Assembly: GCF_900095795.1 (NCBI RefSeq) | Contig: NZ_LT608328.1 | Location: 1,109,001-1,173,000 of the forward strand | DNA: 64,000 nucleotides | Direction of reading: 5' to 3' | Source of the DNA: Petrimonas mucosa | GTDB lineage: Bacteria; Bacteroidota; Bacteroidia; Bacteroidales; Dysgonomonadaceae | Shown: positions 18,433-26,653 of the stretch, piece by piece | Layout of the letters: each line of letters begins with the position of its first letter | Position numbering within the stretch: the first letter of the stretch is position 1 | Program-made: the position numbers and the translations under genes | Notes under the pieces: generated by a model | Told to the model about the DNA's origin: nothing | Seen by the model: only the letters and a program-made list of their open reading frames with translations | The model's database searches: none

Positions 18433-18741
18433 ATGAAAATCTTTACCAGAATATTGATATTTACCATGATTGTGACCGTAATGTCCGGTTGTGCCATCTT
18501 CTACCCTTCTCCAGTCACTACGGAAATTCCCGAAAACAACCGGTCGTATCAGGTGGATTACCTGTTTGAACACGATGGTTGCAAGGTTTACCGGTTTTAT
18601 GATATGGGGCACTATGTCTATTTCACGAACTGCAATGGTGAGGCGACAAGCATACTGAACGATTCTTCAGCAAACATGGTGACCAACTCTGTCCGGATAA
18701 CGTACGACAATTTAAACACAATAGAGAAAAATGTAGAATAA
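18433..18741 (+). CDS. DUF4884-like small lipoprotein
   Basis: About 102 residues. MKIFTRILIFTMIVTVMSGC gives a short lipoprotein signal with Cys at 20. The mature part contains YQVDYLFEHDGCKVYRFYD and GHYVYFTNCNGEATS, a pattern I recognise from Bacteroidetes DUF4884 lipoproteins of unknown function. The two conserved Cys may pair. The longer upstream ORF was rejected because it adds hydrophilic residues ahead of the signal peptide. It ends four bases before the DUF5009 gene, so the two are co-transcribed. Confidence 0.7.
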   Translation: MKIFTRILIFTMIVTVMSGCAIFYPSPVTTEIPENNRSYQVDYLFEHDGCKVYRFYDMGHYVYFTNCNGEATSILNDSSANMVTNSVRITYDNLNTIEKNVE

Positions 18742-18745
18742 CATC

Positions 18746-19864
18746 ATGGAAAAAATTGAAAAGCAGCAACCCGAAAGATTAAAATCGCTGGATGCCCTTC
18801 GCGGATTTGATATGTTCTGGATCATGGGGGCGGAAGAGGTATTCATTTTATTGGGATCACTGACAGGTATCCCTGCATTGCAATGGTGGGCCAATCAGAT
18901 GTCACACGTGGCGTGGCACGGATTTCATGCATATGATATGATCTTTCCACTGTTTTTGTTTATAGCAGGCGTCTCTTTCCCATTCTCGGCTAAGAAACGT
19001 TTGAGTGCCGACGGCGGAAGCAGATCGCTATACCGTCATATCTTCAAGCGGGGATTGTTGCTGGTCCTGATAGGGATAATCTATAACAACGGATTGAGTT
19101 TCGATCTGGTCCATATGCGTTATGCAAGTGTGCTTGGGAGAATTGGACTGGCCTGGATGTTTGCGGCGCTTCTCTTTATGAACACGAAGAGTACGAAGAT
19201 CCGTCTGCTGTGGTTCGGCGCAATCCTGATTTTCTACTGGCTGTTGTTTGTGTTGTTCAAAGCGCCCGACCTGGGTGACCCCGATCACTATTCCATGAGG
19301 GGAAATATCTCGAGTTATGTCGACCGGCTCCTGTTGCCCGGCAGGTTCTGTTGCTACGAGATTGGCGACAATGAAGGGATATTGCCTACCATTGCAGCTG
19401 TAGGTACTGCTCTACTGGGGATGCTTACCGGCGAGTTTCTGATGACTGGTTTGAAACCGATGAAGAAGGTGTTATATCTCGCCGTGGCGGCAGTGCTGCT
19501 TATGGTTATAGGTCAGGTGTGGAATCTGGCTTTTCCGATTAACAAGAACTTGTGGTCGAGCTCCTTCGTCTGCTGGGTGGGTGGTTTGAGCATGCTGCTG
19601 CTGGCAATTTTCTACCTGATCATCGACGTATGGAAATTTCAGAAGTGGGCATTTTTCTTTGTAGTGATTGGCATGAATCCCATTACCATCTATCTTGCGA
19701 ACAAGATTATTGGATGGGATAGTGCAACCAGGTTCTTCTTCAAGGGGCTTGCCTCCCTGTTTCCTGAAACTTGGGCTCCGTTGATCATGGCTGCAGGTTA
19801 TGTGGTAATCGGCTGGCTCTTCTTATATATCCTTTATAAGAAAAAGATCTTTTTAAAGATATAA
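18746..19864 (+). CDS. DUF5009/HGSNAT-like multi-pass membrane acyltransferase
   Basis: A 372-residue integral membrane protein with about ten helices. The opening RLKSLDALRGFDMFWIMGAE and the HGFHAYDMIFPLFLFIAGVS motif define the YeiB/HGSNAT-like group (DUF5009). Human HGSNAT moves an acetyl group across a membrane to a terminal glucosamine; the bacterial proteins are thought to acetylate amino sugars, but substrate is unknown. The His in the WHGFHAYD segment is the likely active-site residue by analogy. Usual length for the family. Operonic with the DUF4884 lipoprotein. Confidence 0.85.
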   Translation: MEKIEKQQPERLKSLDALRGFDMFWIMGAEEVFILLGSLTGIPALQWWANQMSHVAWHGFHAYDMIFPLFLFIAGVSFPFSAKKRLSADGGSRSLYRHIFKRGLLLVLIGIIYNNGLSFDLVHMRYASVLGRIGLAWMFAALLFMNTKSTKIRLLWFGAILIFYWLLFVLFKAPDLGDPDHYSMRGNISSYVDRLLLPGRFCCYEIGDNEGILPTIAAVGTALLGMLTGEFLMTGLKPMKKVLYLAVAAVLLMVIGQVWNLAFPINKNLWSSSFVCWVGGLSMLLLAIFYLIIDVWKFQKWAFFFVVIGMNPITIYLANKIIGWDSATRFFFKGLASLFPETWAPLIMAAGYVVIGWLFLYILYKKKIFLKI

Positions 19865-19977
19865 TAGAGTGACGCAGCCTTGCCGGAGGTAATATCCATA
19901 CAGTATGTCTGGATTGATAATCCGGTGTGAAAGTTATACCAGGAATAACGGAACTGACTGATATATGCAGATTTGAA

Positions 19978-20030
19978 CAGATTGTGCCGATCGTTGATCC
20001 CCGGATTGAGATCGGGACAATCTGTTTTAT
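19978..20030 (+). terminator. Terminator hairpin after the DUF5009 gene
   Basis: CAGATTGTGCCGATC (19978-19992) pairs with GATCGGGACAATCTG (20010-20024), 14 of 15 positions, with a 17-base loop and a following TTTTAT. It lies about 110 bases after the stop codon of the plus-strand operon. Confidence 0.65.
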
Positions 20031-20139
20031 GTTTGTAATGTGCAGATATTCACATGGATAGTCGATTTTGTCTCCTTTTGTAATACCCTCTTTCAGGATT
20101 CTTTTTTTTGAAAAAACCATAAAGATTTTTTTTATATAT

Positions 20140-20179
20140 AAGCATCACATATATAGATATTTATATATGTAATATGCTT
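20140..20179. repeat. AT-rich imperfect palindrome
   Basis: AAGCAT (20140-20145) and CATATATA pair with TATATATG and ATGCTT (20174-20179) around a GATATT loop, with a small internal bulge. It lies about 220 bases upstream of the short peptide gene. Its role is unknown; an operator or DNA cruciform is possible. Confidence 0.35.
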
Positions 20180-20396
20180 CTGTAGTTATAATTTAACAAC
20201 CTTTTTTGATTAGAAAATACAAAAAAATGTCCGTTCAGTCCTAACATCTCTCCATGTTGGCATATTACTTTTACCGCACTAAATGAAGCACGCTTTATCT
20301 TTAACATTTATACAACAAATAGATGAGCATGCAGCACACATTTGTTACGATAGTTTTACGTTTAACAATTTTATAAATCTACTAAAGAGTATCGTT

Positions 20397-20570
20397 ATGC
20401 ACAACAATTTGCAAATTATGCCGGGCGTTGGAGAGAGATTCCTGCTTGTACAGGATCTGCCGGAAACTTATGTTGCTCCCGAGATCGACGTGATTGATAT
20501 TGAAACCGAACAGACCTTTCTGGCCAGTACTGGCGGTAATGGTGGTGATATGGACGGAGAGCTATGGTGA
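20397..20570 (+). CDS. Short peptide (57 residues) preceding a fimbrillin gene
   Basis: The ATG at 20397 gives MHNNLQIMPGVGERFLLVQ, then a YVAPEIDVIDIE motif and a tail of Gly, Asn, Asp and a final Trp. Short proteins with a YxAPExxVIDIE core and a glycine/acid-rich end are common in Bacteroidales, often beside fimbrillin or other surface genes, and have no known function. The 38-codon upstream extension is less likely. It ends 36 bases before the fimbrillin gene. There is no signal peptide, so it is either cytoplasmic or exported by a leader-independent route. Identification is by pattern only. Confidence 0.5.
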   Translation: MHNNLQIMPGVGERFLLVQDLPETYVAPEIDVIDIETEQTFLASTGGNGGDMDGELW

Positions 20571-20606
20571 TATGGGATCAATTTTAACCCTACTAAAAAA
20601 CTGAAA

Positions 20607-21650
20607 ATGAATATGAAATTTAGATTATTTCTTTTGGCAGCCGTAGCTCTTGTTCTGGCCGGCTGCAGCAGCGAGACAATTGAATATTGGAACGATCAGC
20701 TTCCCGACCTGCCTAAGGGCAAGGTGCTGCAGGTAACCGCTTCATTCGATGAACCTGTAGGGACACGTGGCTCTTTGGAGGAGTATGGAACTACCATCGT
20801 CAAAACGATTGGATTCCGATGGGACACGACCGATATAATTCAGTACAGCTTTGAACAGGACGGCACTAAATACAGCAATATTGCGAATGTTGACAGTGTA
20901 GGTGTTGAGGGTAAGACAGCCTTCTTTACCGTTGAGATTCCCGTTGGAATCGATACCGAAAGCCCATATACACTCTATGGATTCAGAAGTGGCAGATGGC
21001 CCTTCAAAACTGTAGGGAGCGTCTTGGACGCCGGAGATCCTACCATAGCCATCCTGCCGACGGACCAATATGACTACAAGTCGACCCTTGCCGACCAGGC
21101 CATAGTTTTCTCCCTCTGGGGTAAGAAGGTGATTGAACCCGATATGGAGAACATATCAATCCCTTTCCAGCATTTTGGATCGATGATGACACTACACCTG
21201 AAGAATGTGGGCACAACACCTGTAACTGACCTCCATTCGGTTGCACTGCAAACCAATCCTTCAACGAATTGGATCCTAAACCGCCAGAGCGGAGAAGGAT
21301 TGGCAACCTTTAATATGGCCACCGGCAATTATGTCACATTATCTGAGTCAACAACACTGACTTTTTTCCCCACGGATTCAATTATCGAACCCGATGAGGT
21401 ACAGACCTACTACGCCTGGTTTATTCCCAAGACAGATTATCTGGTGGGTAATCTGAGGATAGCCACGATAAAAAGCCCTGGAGCGACAATGAGTGATGCC
21501 ACCGGAATCAGCGAAGGAAAGGTAATCAACCGTACAATGCAAACCGGCAAGAACTACATTTTGTTCTCAAGTATCAGTGTTGACACTACTGCTGTTCCAC
21601 CGCTACCCTATCTGGTGCATTTCACCGACTCTACTTTTGCCATCCCCTGA
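20607..21650 (+). CDS. Fimbrillin family lipoprotein (Mfa/FimA-type)
   Basis: A 347-residue lipoprotein (FLLAAVALVLAGCSSETIEYW, Cys near residue 20). Early in the mature part TRGSLEEYGTT has the arginine site at which Bacteroidales fimbrillins are often cleaved, after which donor-strand exchange builds a fimbria. Later beta-rich repeats (TSTNWILNRQSGEGLATF-like, ITLTFFPTDS) and the near-terminal INRTMQTGKNYILF are typical of the fimbrillin fold, where the T.GKNY motif ends the second domain. It could be a shaft or tip subunit of a surface fimbria. No anchoring or chaperone genes lie beside it, so it may be a stand-alone surface lipoprotein. Confidence 0.75.
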   Translation: MNMKFRLFLLAAVALVLAGCSSETIEYWNDQLPDLPKGKVLQVTASFDEPVGTRGSLEEYGTTIVKTIGFRWDTTDIIQYSFEQDGTKYSNIANVDSVGVEGKTAFFTVEIPVGIDTESPYTLYGFRSGRWPFKTVGSVLDAGDPTIAILPTDQYDYKSTLADQAIVFSLWGKKVIEPDMENISIPFQHFGSMMTLHLKNVGTTPVTDLHSVALQTNPSTNWILNRQSGEGLATFNMATGNYVTLSESTTLTFFPTDSIIEPDEVQTYYAWFIPKTDYLVGNLRIATIKSPGATMSDATGISEGKVINRTMQTGKNYILFSSISVDTTAVPPLPYLVHFTDSTFAIP

Positions 21651-21660
21651 TGGTTTGAAC

Positions 21661-22209
21661 TCAGAAGCTGTTTACCCAGGAGGCGTAGGCGTCCATATAT
21701 CTTTTAAGGAAAGCGCGAGTATCATCGTTGACAAGAACTCCCTTTTCATCAAAGAGTGTATGGGCGCCTCCTATATACCCCTCCGGTTGTTGCATCATGG
21801 GTACATCGAGGAATACCATCGATTGACGCAGGATGTGGTTGGCTCCGAACCCTCCGATAGGGCTTACAGATACACTGACCACCGCACCCGGTTTTCCTCC
21901 CCAGACGCTCTGACCGTAAGGCCTCGACCCTACATCGATGGCATTCTTCAATACGCCGGGAATCGATCTGTTGTACTCAGGCGTAACGAACAGAACCCCG
22001 TCGGCTGCTTTTACCTTGTTGCGAAAATCGACATATTCGGCGGGCGGATTCTGATCGATATCCTCATCATAGTGTGGCAGTTTTCCTATCTCCACTATCT
22101 CCAGCTCCAACGAATCGGGCGCCAGCTGAATAAGCTGTTTGGCTACTTTTCTGTTAAATGACTCTTTTCTAAGGCTGCCTACCAATACGGCAATTTTTTT
22201 CTTGTTCAT
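21661..22209 (-). CDS. NAD(P)H-dependent FMN reductase (ChrR/YieF-like)
   Basis: A 182-residue flavodoxin-like protein. GSLRKESFNRKVAKQL (12-27) is the phosphate-binding loop for FMN, and FVTPEYNRSIPGVLKNAID (about 75-93) is the second signature of the family. Such enzymes reduce quinones, chromate or azo dyes with NAD(P)H and limit oxidative stress. Normal length. It is convergent with the fimbrillin gene, with only 10 bases between stops. Confidence 0.9.
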   Translation of the reverse strand: MNKKKIAVLVGSLRKESFNRKVAKQLIQLAPDSLELEIVEIGKLPHYDEDIDQNPPAEYVDFRNKVKAADGVLFVTPEYNRSIPGVLKNAIDVGSRPYGQSVWGGKPGAVVSVSVSPIGGFGANHILRQSMVFLDVPMMQQPEGYIGGAHTLFDEKGVLVNDDTRAFLKRYMDAYASWVNSF

Positions 22210-22296
22210 ACTTGTCTTGTTTAATGATTTTGTGATTTCTTTCTTAACAACAAACTGAACAAAAAGTTCTTAACCGGTTTGGTCTCGATTGTCGAT

Positions 22297-23499
22297 CTAG
22301 TCAGTTCTACCCTTTACCAGTTCGTCAAATGCTACCTGTTGAAATTCGGCACGGATATTACTTGCATCTGAATTGAAACCGGGACGTTGTATCATCAGAA
22401 TGTAGGCCACCCCCTTTACAGGATCTATCCATGCTTGCGTGCCCCAGGCACCGCCGTGACCAAACGATCCGGGCGACAACATGGCTGCCACTCCGGGATG
22501 CGGAGCCCTCAGGATGCAGGTGCCGATTCCCCAACCATAGTTAGCTCCGCGGCTTCCATATTGTGCTTCCTGTAGAAAACCGCAATCCAGGTCGCCCGTC
22601 ACCACCGTGGTGAGACGGGAGTAGGCCTCGTCGCTGAGGTAGCGTTTGCCGTTATAGATACCCTCTCCCAAAAGCAGTTGTGTAAAACGGGCATAATCGG
22701 GAGCGGTGGAAAAGAGCCCCCCATTTCCCAGCGGAACACTTTCCGGTTTGCCGAAGATCTCGCTAACTTCGGTTCTCTCATACTGACCATTTTCGTTGTT
22801 TCTTATGTAGCCTGCAGCACGCCGGGCTTCCTTAAGCTGCAGAGGATAAAAGGTGGTATGCTTCATCCCGAGCGGTTCGAATATCCGTTGCTGAAGGAAC
22901 TGGTCGAAACGTAATCCGCTGACCACCTCCACAATTCTGGCACCCGTATTGATTCCCGACTGGCAATAACTCCATCTGCTGCCCGGTTCGAATTGTGTGG
23001 GTCCATTCAGGTATGACGGAATCAGGTCGGCAAGCTCCTTTGCTTTCCGGGCTGTTTGGGCATCCGCCTCACGCAGACCCGAGGTATGGCTCATGATCTG
23101 AGAAATGGTGAGGTTGGCCGCTTTACCTGAAGGGGTTTTTAACGCCCCAAATTCGGGAATATATTTTGAAACCGGGTCGTCAACTGAAAGGCTGCCTTTA
23201 TCCTGCAGCATCAATAAGGCAACTGCGGTGAGCGGCTTTGTCATTGATGCAATCCAGAAAAGTTGTTCGGGCTCCATGGGTGATCCAGTTTCGTAATCTG
23301 CGACACCTACAGCTCCGAGATGCAGGATCTTCTCCCTGGTGACTACCGCGGTGACCGCTCCGGGGATATAGCCTGAATCGACAAATGCCAGCATCGCCTG
23401 GTCAATAGCTTCTACCTGGGGAAAGGTGTCACTGTTGCCCTGGTGTGAACCGCAGGCGAAAAGAAGGAGAGCGGAAAGTAATAGGCAAAATGTTTTCAT
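22297..23499 (-). CDS. Class C beta-lactamase-fold serine hydrolase lipoprotein
   Basis: A 400-residue lipoprotein (SALLLFACGSH, Cys16). The active serine lies in SMTK (85-88) within FWIASMTKPLTAVALLML. The second motif, normally YxN, reads YCQ here (RWSYCQSGINTGA), and the third is HGG in GHGGAWGTQAW. The family includes esterases, D-aminopeptidases and penicillin-binding hydrolases; true beta-lactamase activity is not implied. The Asn-to-Gln change at motif 2 may alter substrate range. Stands alone, 16 bases after tadA ends on the same strand. Confidence 0.82.
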   Translation of the reverse strand: MKTFCLLLSALLLFACGSHQGNSDTFPQVEAIDQAMLAFVDSGYIPGAVTAVVTREKILHLGAVGVADYETGSPMEPEQLFWIASMTKPLTAVALLMLQDKGSLSVDDPVSKYIPEFGALKTPSGKAANLTISQIMSHTSGLREADAQTARKAKELADLIPSYLNGPTQFEPGSRWSYCQSGINTGARIVEVVSGLRFDQFLQQRIFEPLGMKHTTFYPLQLKEARRAAGYIRNNENGQYERTEVSEIFGKPESVPLGNGGLFSTAPDYARFTQLLLGEGIYNGKRYLSDEAYSRLTTVVTGDLDCGFLQEAQYGSRGANYGWGIGTCILRAPHPGVAAMLSPGSFGHGGAWGTQAWIDPVKGVAYILMIQRPGFNSDASNIRAEFQQVAFDELVKGRTD

Positions 23500-23518
23500 G
23501 ATAATGGGTTTTAGGTGA

Positions 23519-23953
23519 TTATCGTTTCTTCTCGAAGAAATGCTTCATCAACGTTGCACACTCCTCTGCCAACACTCCATATGAAGCAGTTGTTTTGGGG
23601 TGCAAAACCCCTGCGGCCAGTCTCGAGTAGCCCCGTTTCTCATCCCCGGCGCCGTAAACAATCCGTGAAATCTGCGACCAGCCCAGGGCGGCGGCACACA
23701 TGGGACAGGGTTCGATGGTGACGTAAAGGGTGCAATTGGTCAGGTACTTTCCTCCCAGCACGTTGGCAGCTGCGGTTATTGCCTGCATTTCTGCATGGGC
23801 AGTTACATCGTTCAGCGTCTCTACCAGATTGTGTGCCCGGGCAATGATCCGGTTGTTGGCAACAACTACCGCACCCACAGGTACCTCATCCTTGTCGAAA
23901 GCCTTCTGTGCCTCGGCCAGCGCCTGACGCATGAAATAAGTATCGTCCAGCAT
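23519..23953 (-). CDS. tadA: tRNA-specific adenosine deaminase
   Basis: A 144-residue zinc deaminase that converts the wobble A34 of tRNA-Arg(ACG) to inosine. The catalytic site is HAE (53-55, in DVTAHAEMQAI) and PCPMC (82-86), which bind zinc with the Glu as proton shuttle. The start MLDDTYFMRQALAEAQKA is typical of bacterial TadA. It begins three bases after the ribbon-helix-helix gene and is probably co-transcribed with it. Confidence 0.92.
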   Translation of the reverse strand: MLDDTYFMRQALAEAQKAFDKDEVPVGAVVVANNRIIARAHNLVETLNDVTAHAEMQAITAAANVLGGKYLTNCTLYVTIEPCPMCAAALGWSQISRIVYGAGDEKRGYSRLAAGVLHPKTTASYGVLAEECATLMKHFFEKKR

Positions 23954-23956
23954 CTT

Positions 23957-24184
23957 TTATCTTCTCATCTCATTTTCCCCGAAAAGAGTGGGGTAGTCCA
24001 TATCCATGGTTTTTAGAACGTGATTCAGGATGGTTTCCCTGAACCAGCGAGAACGGTTGCTGATTTTATACTTCTTCAAATAGAAACTGATCACATCGTA
24101 TTCCTCTTCGCTCAGTGTAAACCCCGCTTTTATCGATCGCGGGGAGGGTCGTCCCTTTAACATGTACTTTTTAGTCGTTCTCAT
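23957..24184 (-). CDS. Small basic DNA-binding-like protein (ribbon-helix-helix type)
   Basis: 75 residues from the ATG at 24184. It opens with a basic stretch (MRTTKKYMLKGRPSPRS), then FTLSEEEYDVISFYLKKYKI and NRSRWFRETILNHVL, a strand-helix-helix pattern like that of Arc/MetJ-type repressors. I do not recognise a named family. The upstream ORF extension of 54 codons is rich in Cys, Ile and Phe and looks non-coding. It lies immediately upstream of tadA and divergent from yraN; autoregulation of this intergenic region is possible but not shown. Confidence 0.6.
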   Translation of the reverse strand: MRTTKKYMLKGRPSPRSIKAGFTLSEEEYDVISFYLKKYKISNRSRWFRETILNHVLKTMDMDYPTLFGENEMRR

Positions 24185-24277
24185 CTCCTTTTGAAGAAAG
24201 TATTCTGAAAAATGTCCTACATCCTTTTCAGGCACAAAAAAACAAAATATTTTAACACGAAAGAAAATAATAATGCA

Positions 24278-24285
24278 TAAATTTG
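24278..24285 (+). promoter_or_regulatory. -7 box for the yraN gene
   Basis: TAAATTTG matches the consensus and is 47 bases upstream of the yraN ATG (24333). It supports that ATG over the earlier in-frame ATG at 24273, which precedes the box. Confidence 0.45.
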
Positions 24286-24332
24286 TATCAGTAACTATCT
24301 GTTGGTCGGAGACCACCGGTATTTCACAAGTT

Positions 24333-24695
24333 ATGGCACAACACAACGAGTTAGGTAGAAGAGGTGAGGAAGAGGCCGTAAACTATTTAAAATCGAAAAA
24401 TTACAGGATCCTCTGTCGCAACTGGAGATTTTACGGTTATGAGATTGATGTTGTTGCGGAAAATGAAGAGTTCATTGTCTTTGTGGAGGTAAAGACCAGA
24501 ACCTCTACACAATGGGGAAATCCGGTCAGTTATGTCGATATGTCCCGCATGCGTAGAATGGTCGATGCCGCCAATCACTATCTGATTGAGATGGATATCG
24601 ATAAACCTGCCCGGTTCGACATTATCGGACTGGTGTGGAACGGGGAGAGATTCGACCTGGAACATATCGATGATGCCTTCCTGCCGTTTCTTTGA
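24333..24695 (+). CDS. YraN/UPF0102 endonuclease-like protein
   Basis: 120 residues, usual length. Family signature: NELGRRGEEEAVNYLKSKNY, then YEIDVVAENEEFIVFVEVKTR, which holds the E-x-D-(x)n-EVK core of the restriction-endonuclease-like fold. The family is universal in bacteria and its role is unclear (Holliday-junction-like nuclease suggested). The start at 24333 follows a -7 box; the track-length ORF starting at 24273 would overlap the promoter. Confidence 0.88.
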   Translation: MAQHNELGRRGEEEAVNYLKSKNYRILCRNWRFYGYEIDVVAENEEFIVFVEVKTRTSTQWGNPVSYVDMSRMRRMVDAANHYLIEMDIDKPARFDIIGLVWNGERFDLEHIDDAFLPFL

Positions 24696-24754
24696 ACATC
24701 GTCAGCAAAAGCTTCAGTTGCATGGATGCCTCCTCATAAAGTTGAGTTGTTGAT

Positions 24755-25120
24755 ATGAATATAGAAGAGCTTTACAACTATTGTCTTTCCATACCGGGAG
24801 CAGAGGCGACCACGCCGTTTGACGATGTAACATTGGTGATGAAGGTGTGCGACAAGATGTTTGCCCTTATCCCGCTCGATGCGGAGAGATTGTGCATAGC
24901 GCTCAAATGCGATCCGGACAAAGCGGCTCAGTTACGTGAAGAGTACAATTGTGTGGAGCCTGCATTCCATATGAATAAAACCTATTGGAATACCATCTAC
25001 CTTACCGGCGAGATGGCGGATGAAGAGGTGAAGAGATGGGTCAGGCATTCGGTTGACGAGGTTATAAAAAAACTCCCCAAAAAGAGACAAAAAGAGTATT
25101 ATGGATCAGTTGAGCAGTAA
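24755..25120 (+). CDS. MmcQ/YjbR family DNA-binding-fold protein
   Basis: 121 residues. MNIEELYNYCLSIPGAEATTPFDD and VMKVCDKMFALI with a later YWNTIYL match the YjbR/CyaY-like fold found in MmcQ/YjbR proteins, usually about 115-120 residues. Function is not established. Its 3' end overlaps the start of birA by 20 bases, so the two are translated together. Confidence 0.85.
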   Translation: MNIEELYNYCLSIPGAEATTPFDDVTLVMKVCDKMFALIPLDAERLCIALKCDPDKAAQLREEYNCVEPAFHMNKTYWNTIYLTGEMADEEVKRWVRHSVDEVIKKLPKKRQKEYYGSVEQ

Positions 25121-25862
25121 CAGGAAAATTGTACGGTTGGAGGAGACGGAATCGACAAATTCCTACATGAAGGAGCTGTTGAAAAGTGAGTCCCTCGATG
25201 AGGGTTCTATCGTGATGGCCGATTTTCAGACGGCTGGCCGCGGGCAAACAGGGAACAGCTGGTATTCAGAAAAAGGGAAAAACTTGCTGTTTAGCCTGCT
25301 GATTCATCCGACCGGAATTCCGGCCAACGAGCAGTTTATCATCTCGCGGATAACCTCACTGGCAATAAAGAATACCCTGGATCAATTTGTCAACGATATA
25401 CGGATTAAATGGCCCAACGACATTTACTGGGAGGAACGGAAAATTGCAGGGGTGCTCATTGAGAACAGTATACAGGGAAAGAGAATCGAAAATTCCATTA
25501 TAGGAATAGGGTTGAACCTCAACCAGCGTGATTTTCCGGCGGAACTGCCCAATCCGATATCGTTGAGACAGATCACGGGAACGGAGGTCGACAGGGAGTA
25601 TGTTCTGGAGATGTTACTGAAGGAGTTTTTCCTCTTGTACAGGGGATTGCAACGGGGAGATAAGCAGCTTATCGAAGATGAATACATGCTTGATCTTTAC
25701 CGGGTGAACGGTTACTACTGGTATGAAGATGCTAATGGCAGGTTCCAGGCCCGGATCGATAACGTCCTTCCCTCGGGACACCTTGTGCTGAAGACGCTTG
25801 AGACCAATGAGGAGAGGTTGTATGCGTTCAAGGAGGTGCAGTTTGTATTGTATCGGGAGTGA
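25101..25862 (+). CDS. birA: Biotin--[acetyl-CoA carboxylase] ligase (monofunctional)
   Basis: 253 residues. It activates biotin with ATP and attaches it to the biotin carboxyl carrier protein. Motifs: ETESTNSYMKEL, ADFQTAGRGQTGNSW (the biotinoyl-AMP loop GRGQxGxxW), IRIKWPNDIYW and IAGVLIENS. There is no N-terminal helix-turn-helix, so it is not the repressor form. The C-terminal SH3-like cap is present (GYYWYEDANGRFQARIDN). Overlaps mmcQ-like; pyrH follows 26 bases later. Confidence 0.93.
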   Translation: MDQLSSNRKIVRLEETESTNSYMKELLKSESLDEGSIVMADFQTAGRGQTGNSWYSEKGKNLLFSLLIHPTGIPANEQFIISRITSLAIKNTLDQFVNDIRIKWPNDIYWEERKIAGVLIENSIQGKRIENSIIGIGLNLNQRDFPAELPNPISLRQITGTEVDREYVLEMLLKEFFLLYRGLQRGDKQLIEDEYMLDLYRVNGYYWYEDANGRFQARIDNVLPSGHLVLKTLETNEERLYAFKEVQFVLYRE

Positions 25863-25888
25863 TTCAGATTAATTGAATAACATAATAT

Positions 25889-26596
25889 ATGAAATACAAC
25901 AGAATTTTACTGAAGCTCAGCGGTGAATCGCTGGCAGGAGAAAAGAGAAACGGAATAGATGAGATAAGGTTGGAAGAATATGCCCGGCAGATCAAAGAGG
26001 CTGTAGCGATGGGCGTGCAGATAGGCATAGTAATTGGAGGTGGAAATATTTTCAGGGGCCTGAGCGGTTCGAAGAAAGGGTTCGACCGGGTGAAAGGCGA
26101 CCAGATGGGGATGCTTGCCACCGTTATTAACAGTTTGGCATTGAGTTCTGCCTTGTCGGCCATTGGCCAGAAGAACAGGGTGTTTACCTCCATTCGCATG
26201 GAACCGGTTGGTGAGCTTTACTCTAAATGGAAAGCGATTGAGTCGATGCAAAACGGCGAGGTGGCCATCATCTCCGGAGGAACTGGAAATCCGTTCTTTA
26301 CTACCGACACCGCTTCCGCCTTACGTGCAATCGAGATCGAGGCCGATGCCATGTTAAAAGGTACCCGCGTGGATGGTGTCTACACGGCCGACCCGGAAAA
26401 AGACCCGTCAGCTACCCGGTTCGACACGATCTCGTTTGATGAGGTTTACAATCGCGGTCTGCAGGTGATGGATCTCACGGCAACCACGATGTGTAAGGAG
26501 AACGGTCTGCCTATCGTGGTTTTTGATATGGATCGTTATGGAAACCTCCTGAAACTCCTTTCCGGAGAGAATGTCGGGACCCTGGTGCACGTATAG
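25889..26596 (+). CDS. pyrH: Uridylate kinase
   Basis: 235 residues. It phosphorylates UMP to UDP as a hexamer. Motifs: RILLKLSGESLAG at the N-terminus, IVIGGGNIFRG, GTGNPFFTTDTASALRA and VDGVYTADPEKDP. Full length and no anomalies. It is followed by frr, the widely conserved pyrH-frr order. Confidence 0.96.
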   Translation: MKYNRILLKLSGESLAGEKRNGIDEIRLEEYARQIKEAVAMGVQIGIVIGGGNIFRGLSGSKKGFDRVKGDQMGMLATVINSLALSSALSAIGQKNRVFTSIRMEPVGELYSKWKAIESMQNGEVAIISGGTGNPFFTTDTASALRAIEIEADAMLKGTRVDGVYTADPEKDPSATRFDTISFDEVYNRGLQVMDLTATTMCKENGLPIVVFDMDRYGNLLKLLSGENVGTLVHV

Positions 26597-26619
26597 GGGA
26601 TTTATTCAAAAAAAATCAC

Positions 26620-26627
26620 TATTTTTG
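26620..26627 (+). promoter_or_regulatory. -7 box between pyrH and frr
   Basis: TATTTTTG fits TAnnTTTG, 27 bases before the frr ATG, in a 57-base gap. The -33 region is poor, so it may be a secondary promoter. Confidence 0.4.
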
Positions 26628-26653
26628 TTTACATAACATCAAACAAAACATAT

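Larger units (their letters stand above)
19865..20396. other. Non-coding gap with two hairpins
   Basis: About 530 bases without a supportable gene. It holds a strong terminator hairpin (19978-20024), a -7-like TATGTTTG at 20028-20035 with no clear -33, and an AT-rich hairpin at 20140-20179. An antisense ORF of 111 codons across the end of the DUF5009 gene has no recognisable features. Confidence 0.6.

Noticed and set aside
23957-24346. Long version (129 residues) of the protein upstream of tadA
   Set aside because: The first 54 residues look non-coding and run through the divergent yraN promoter region.
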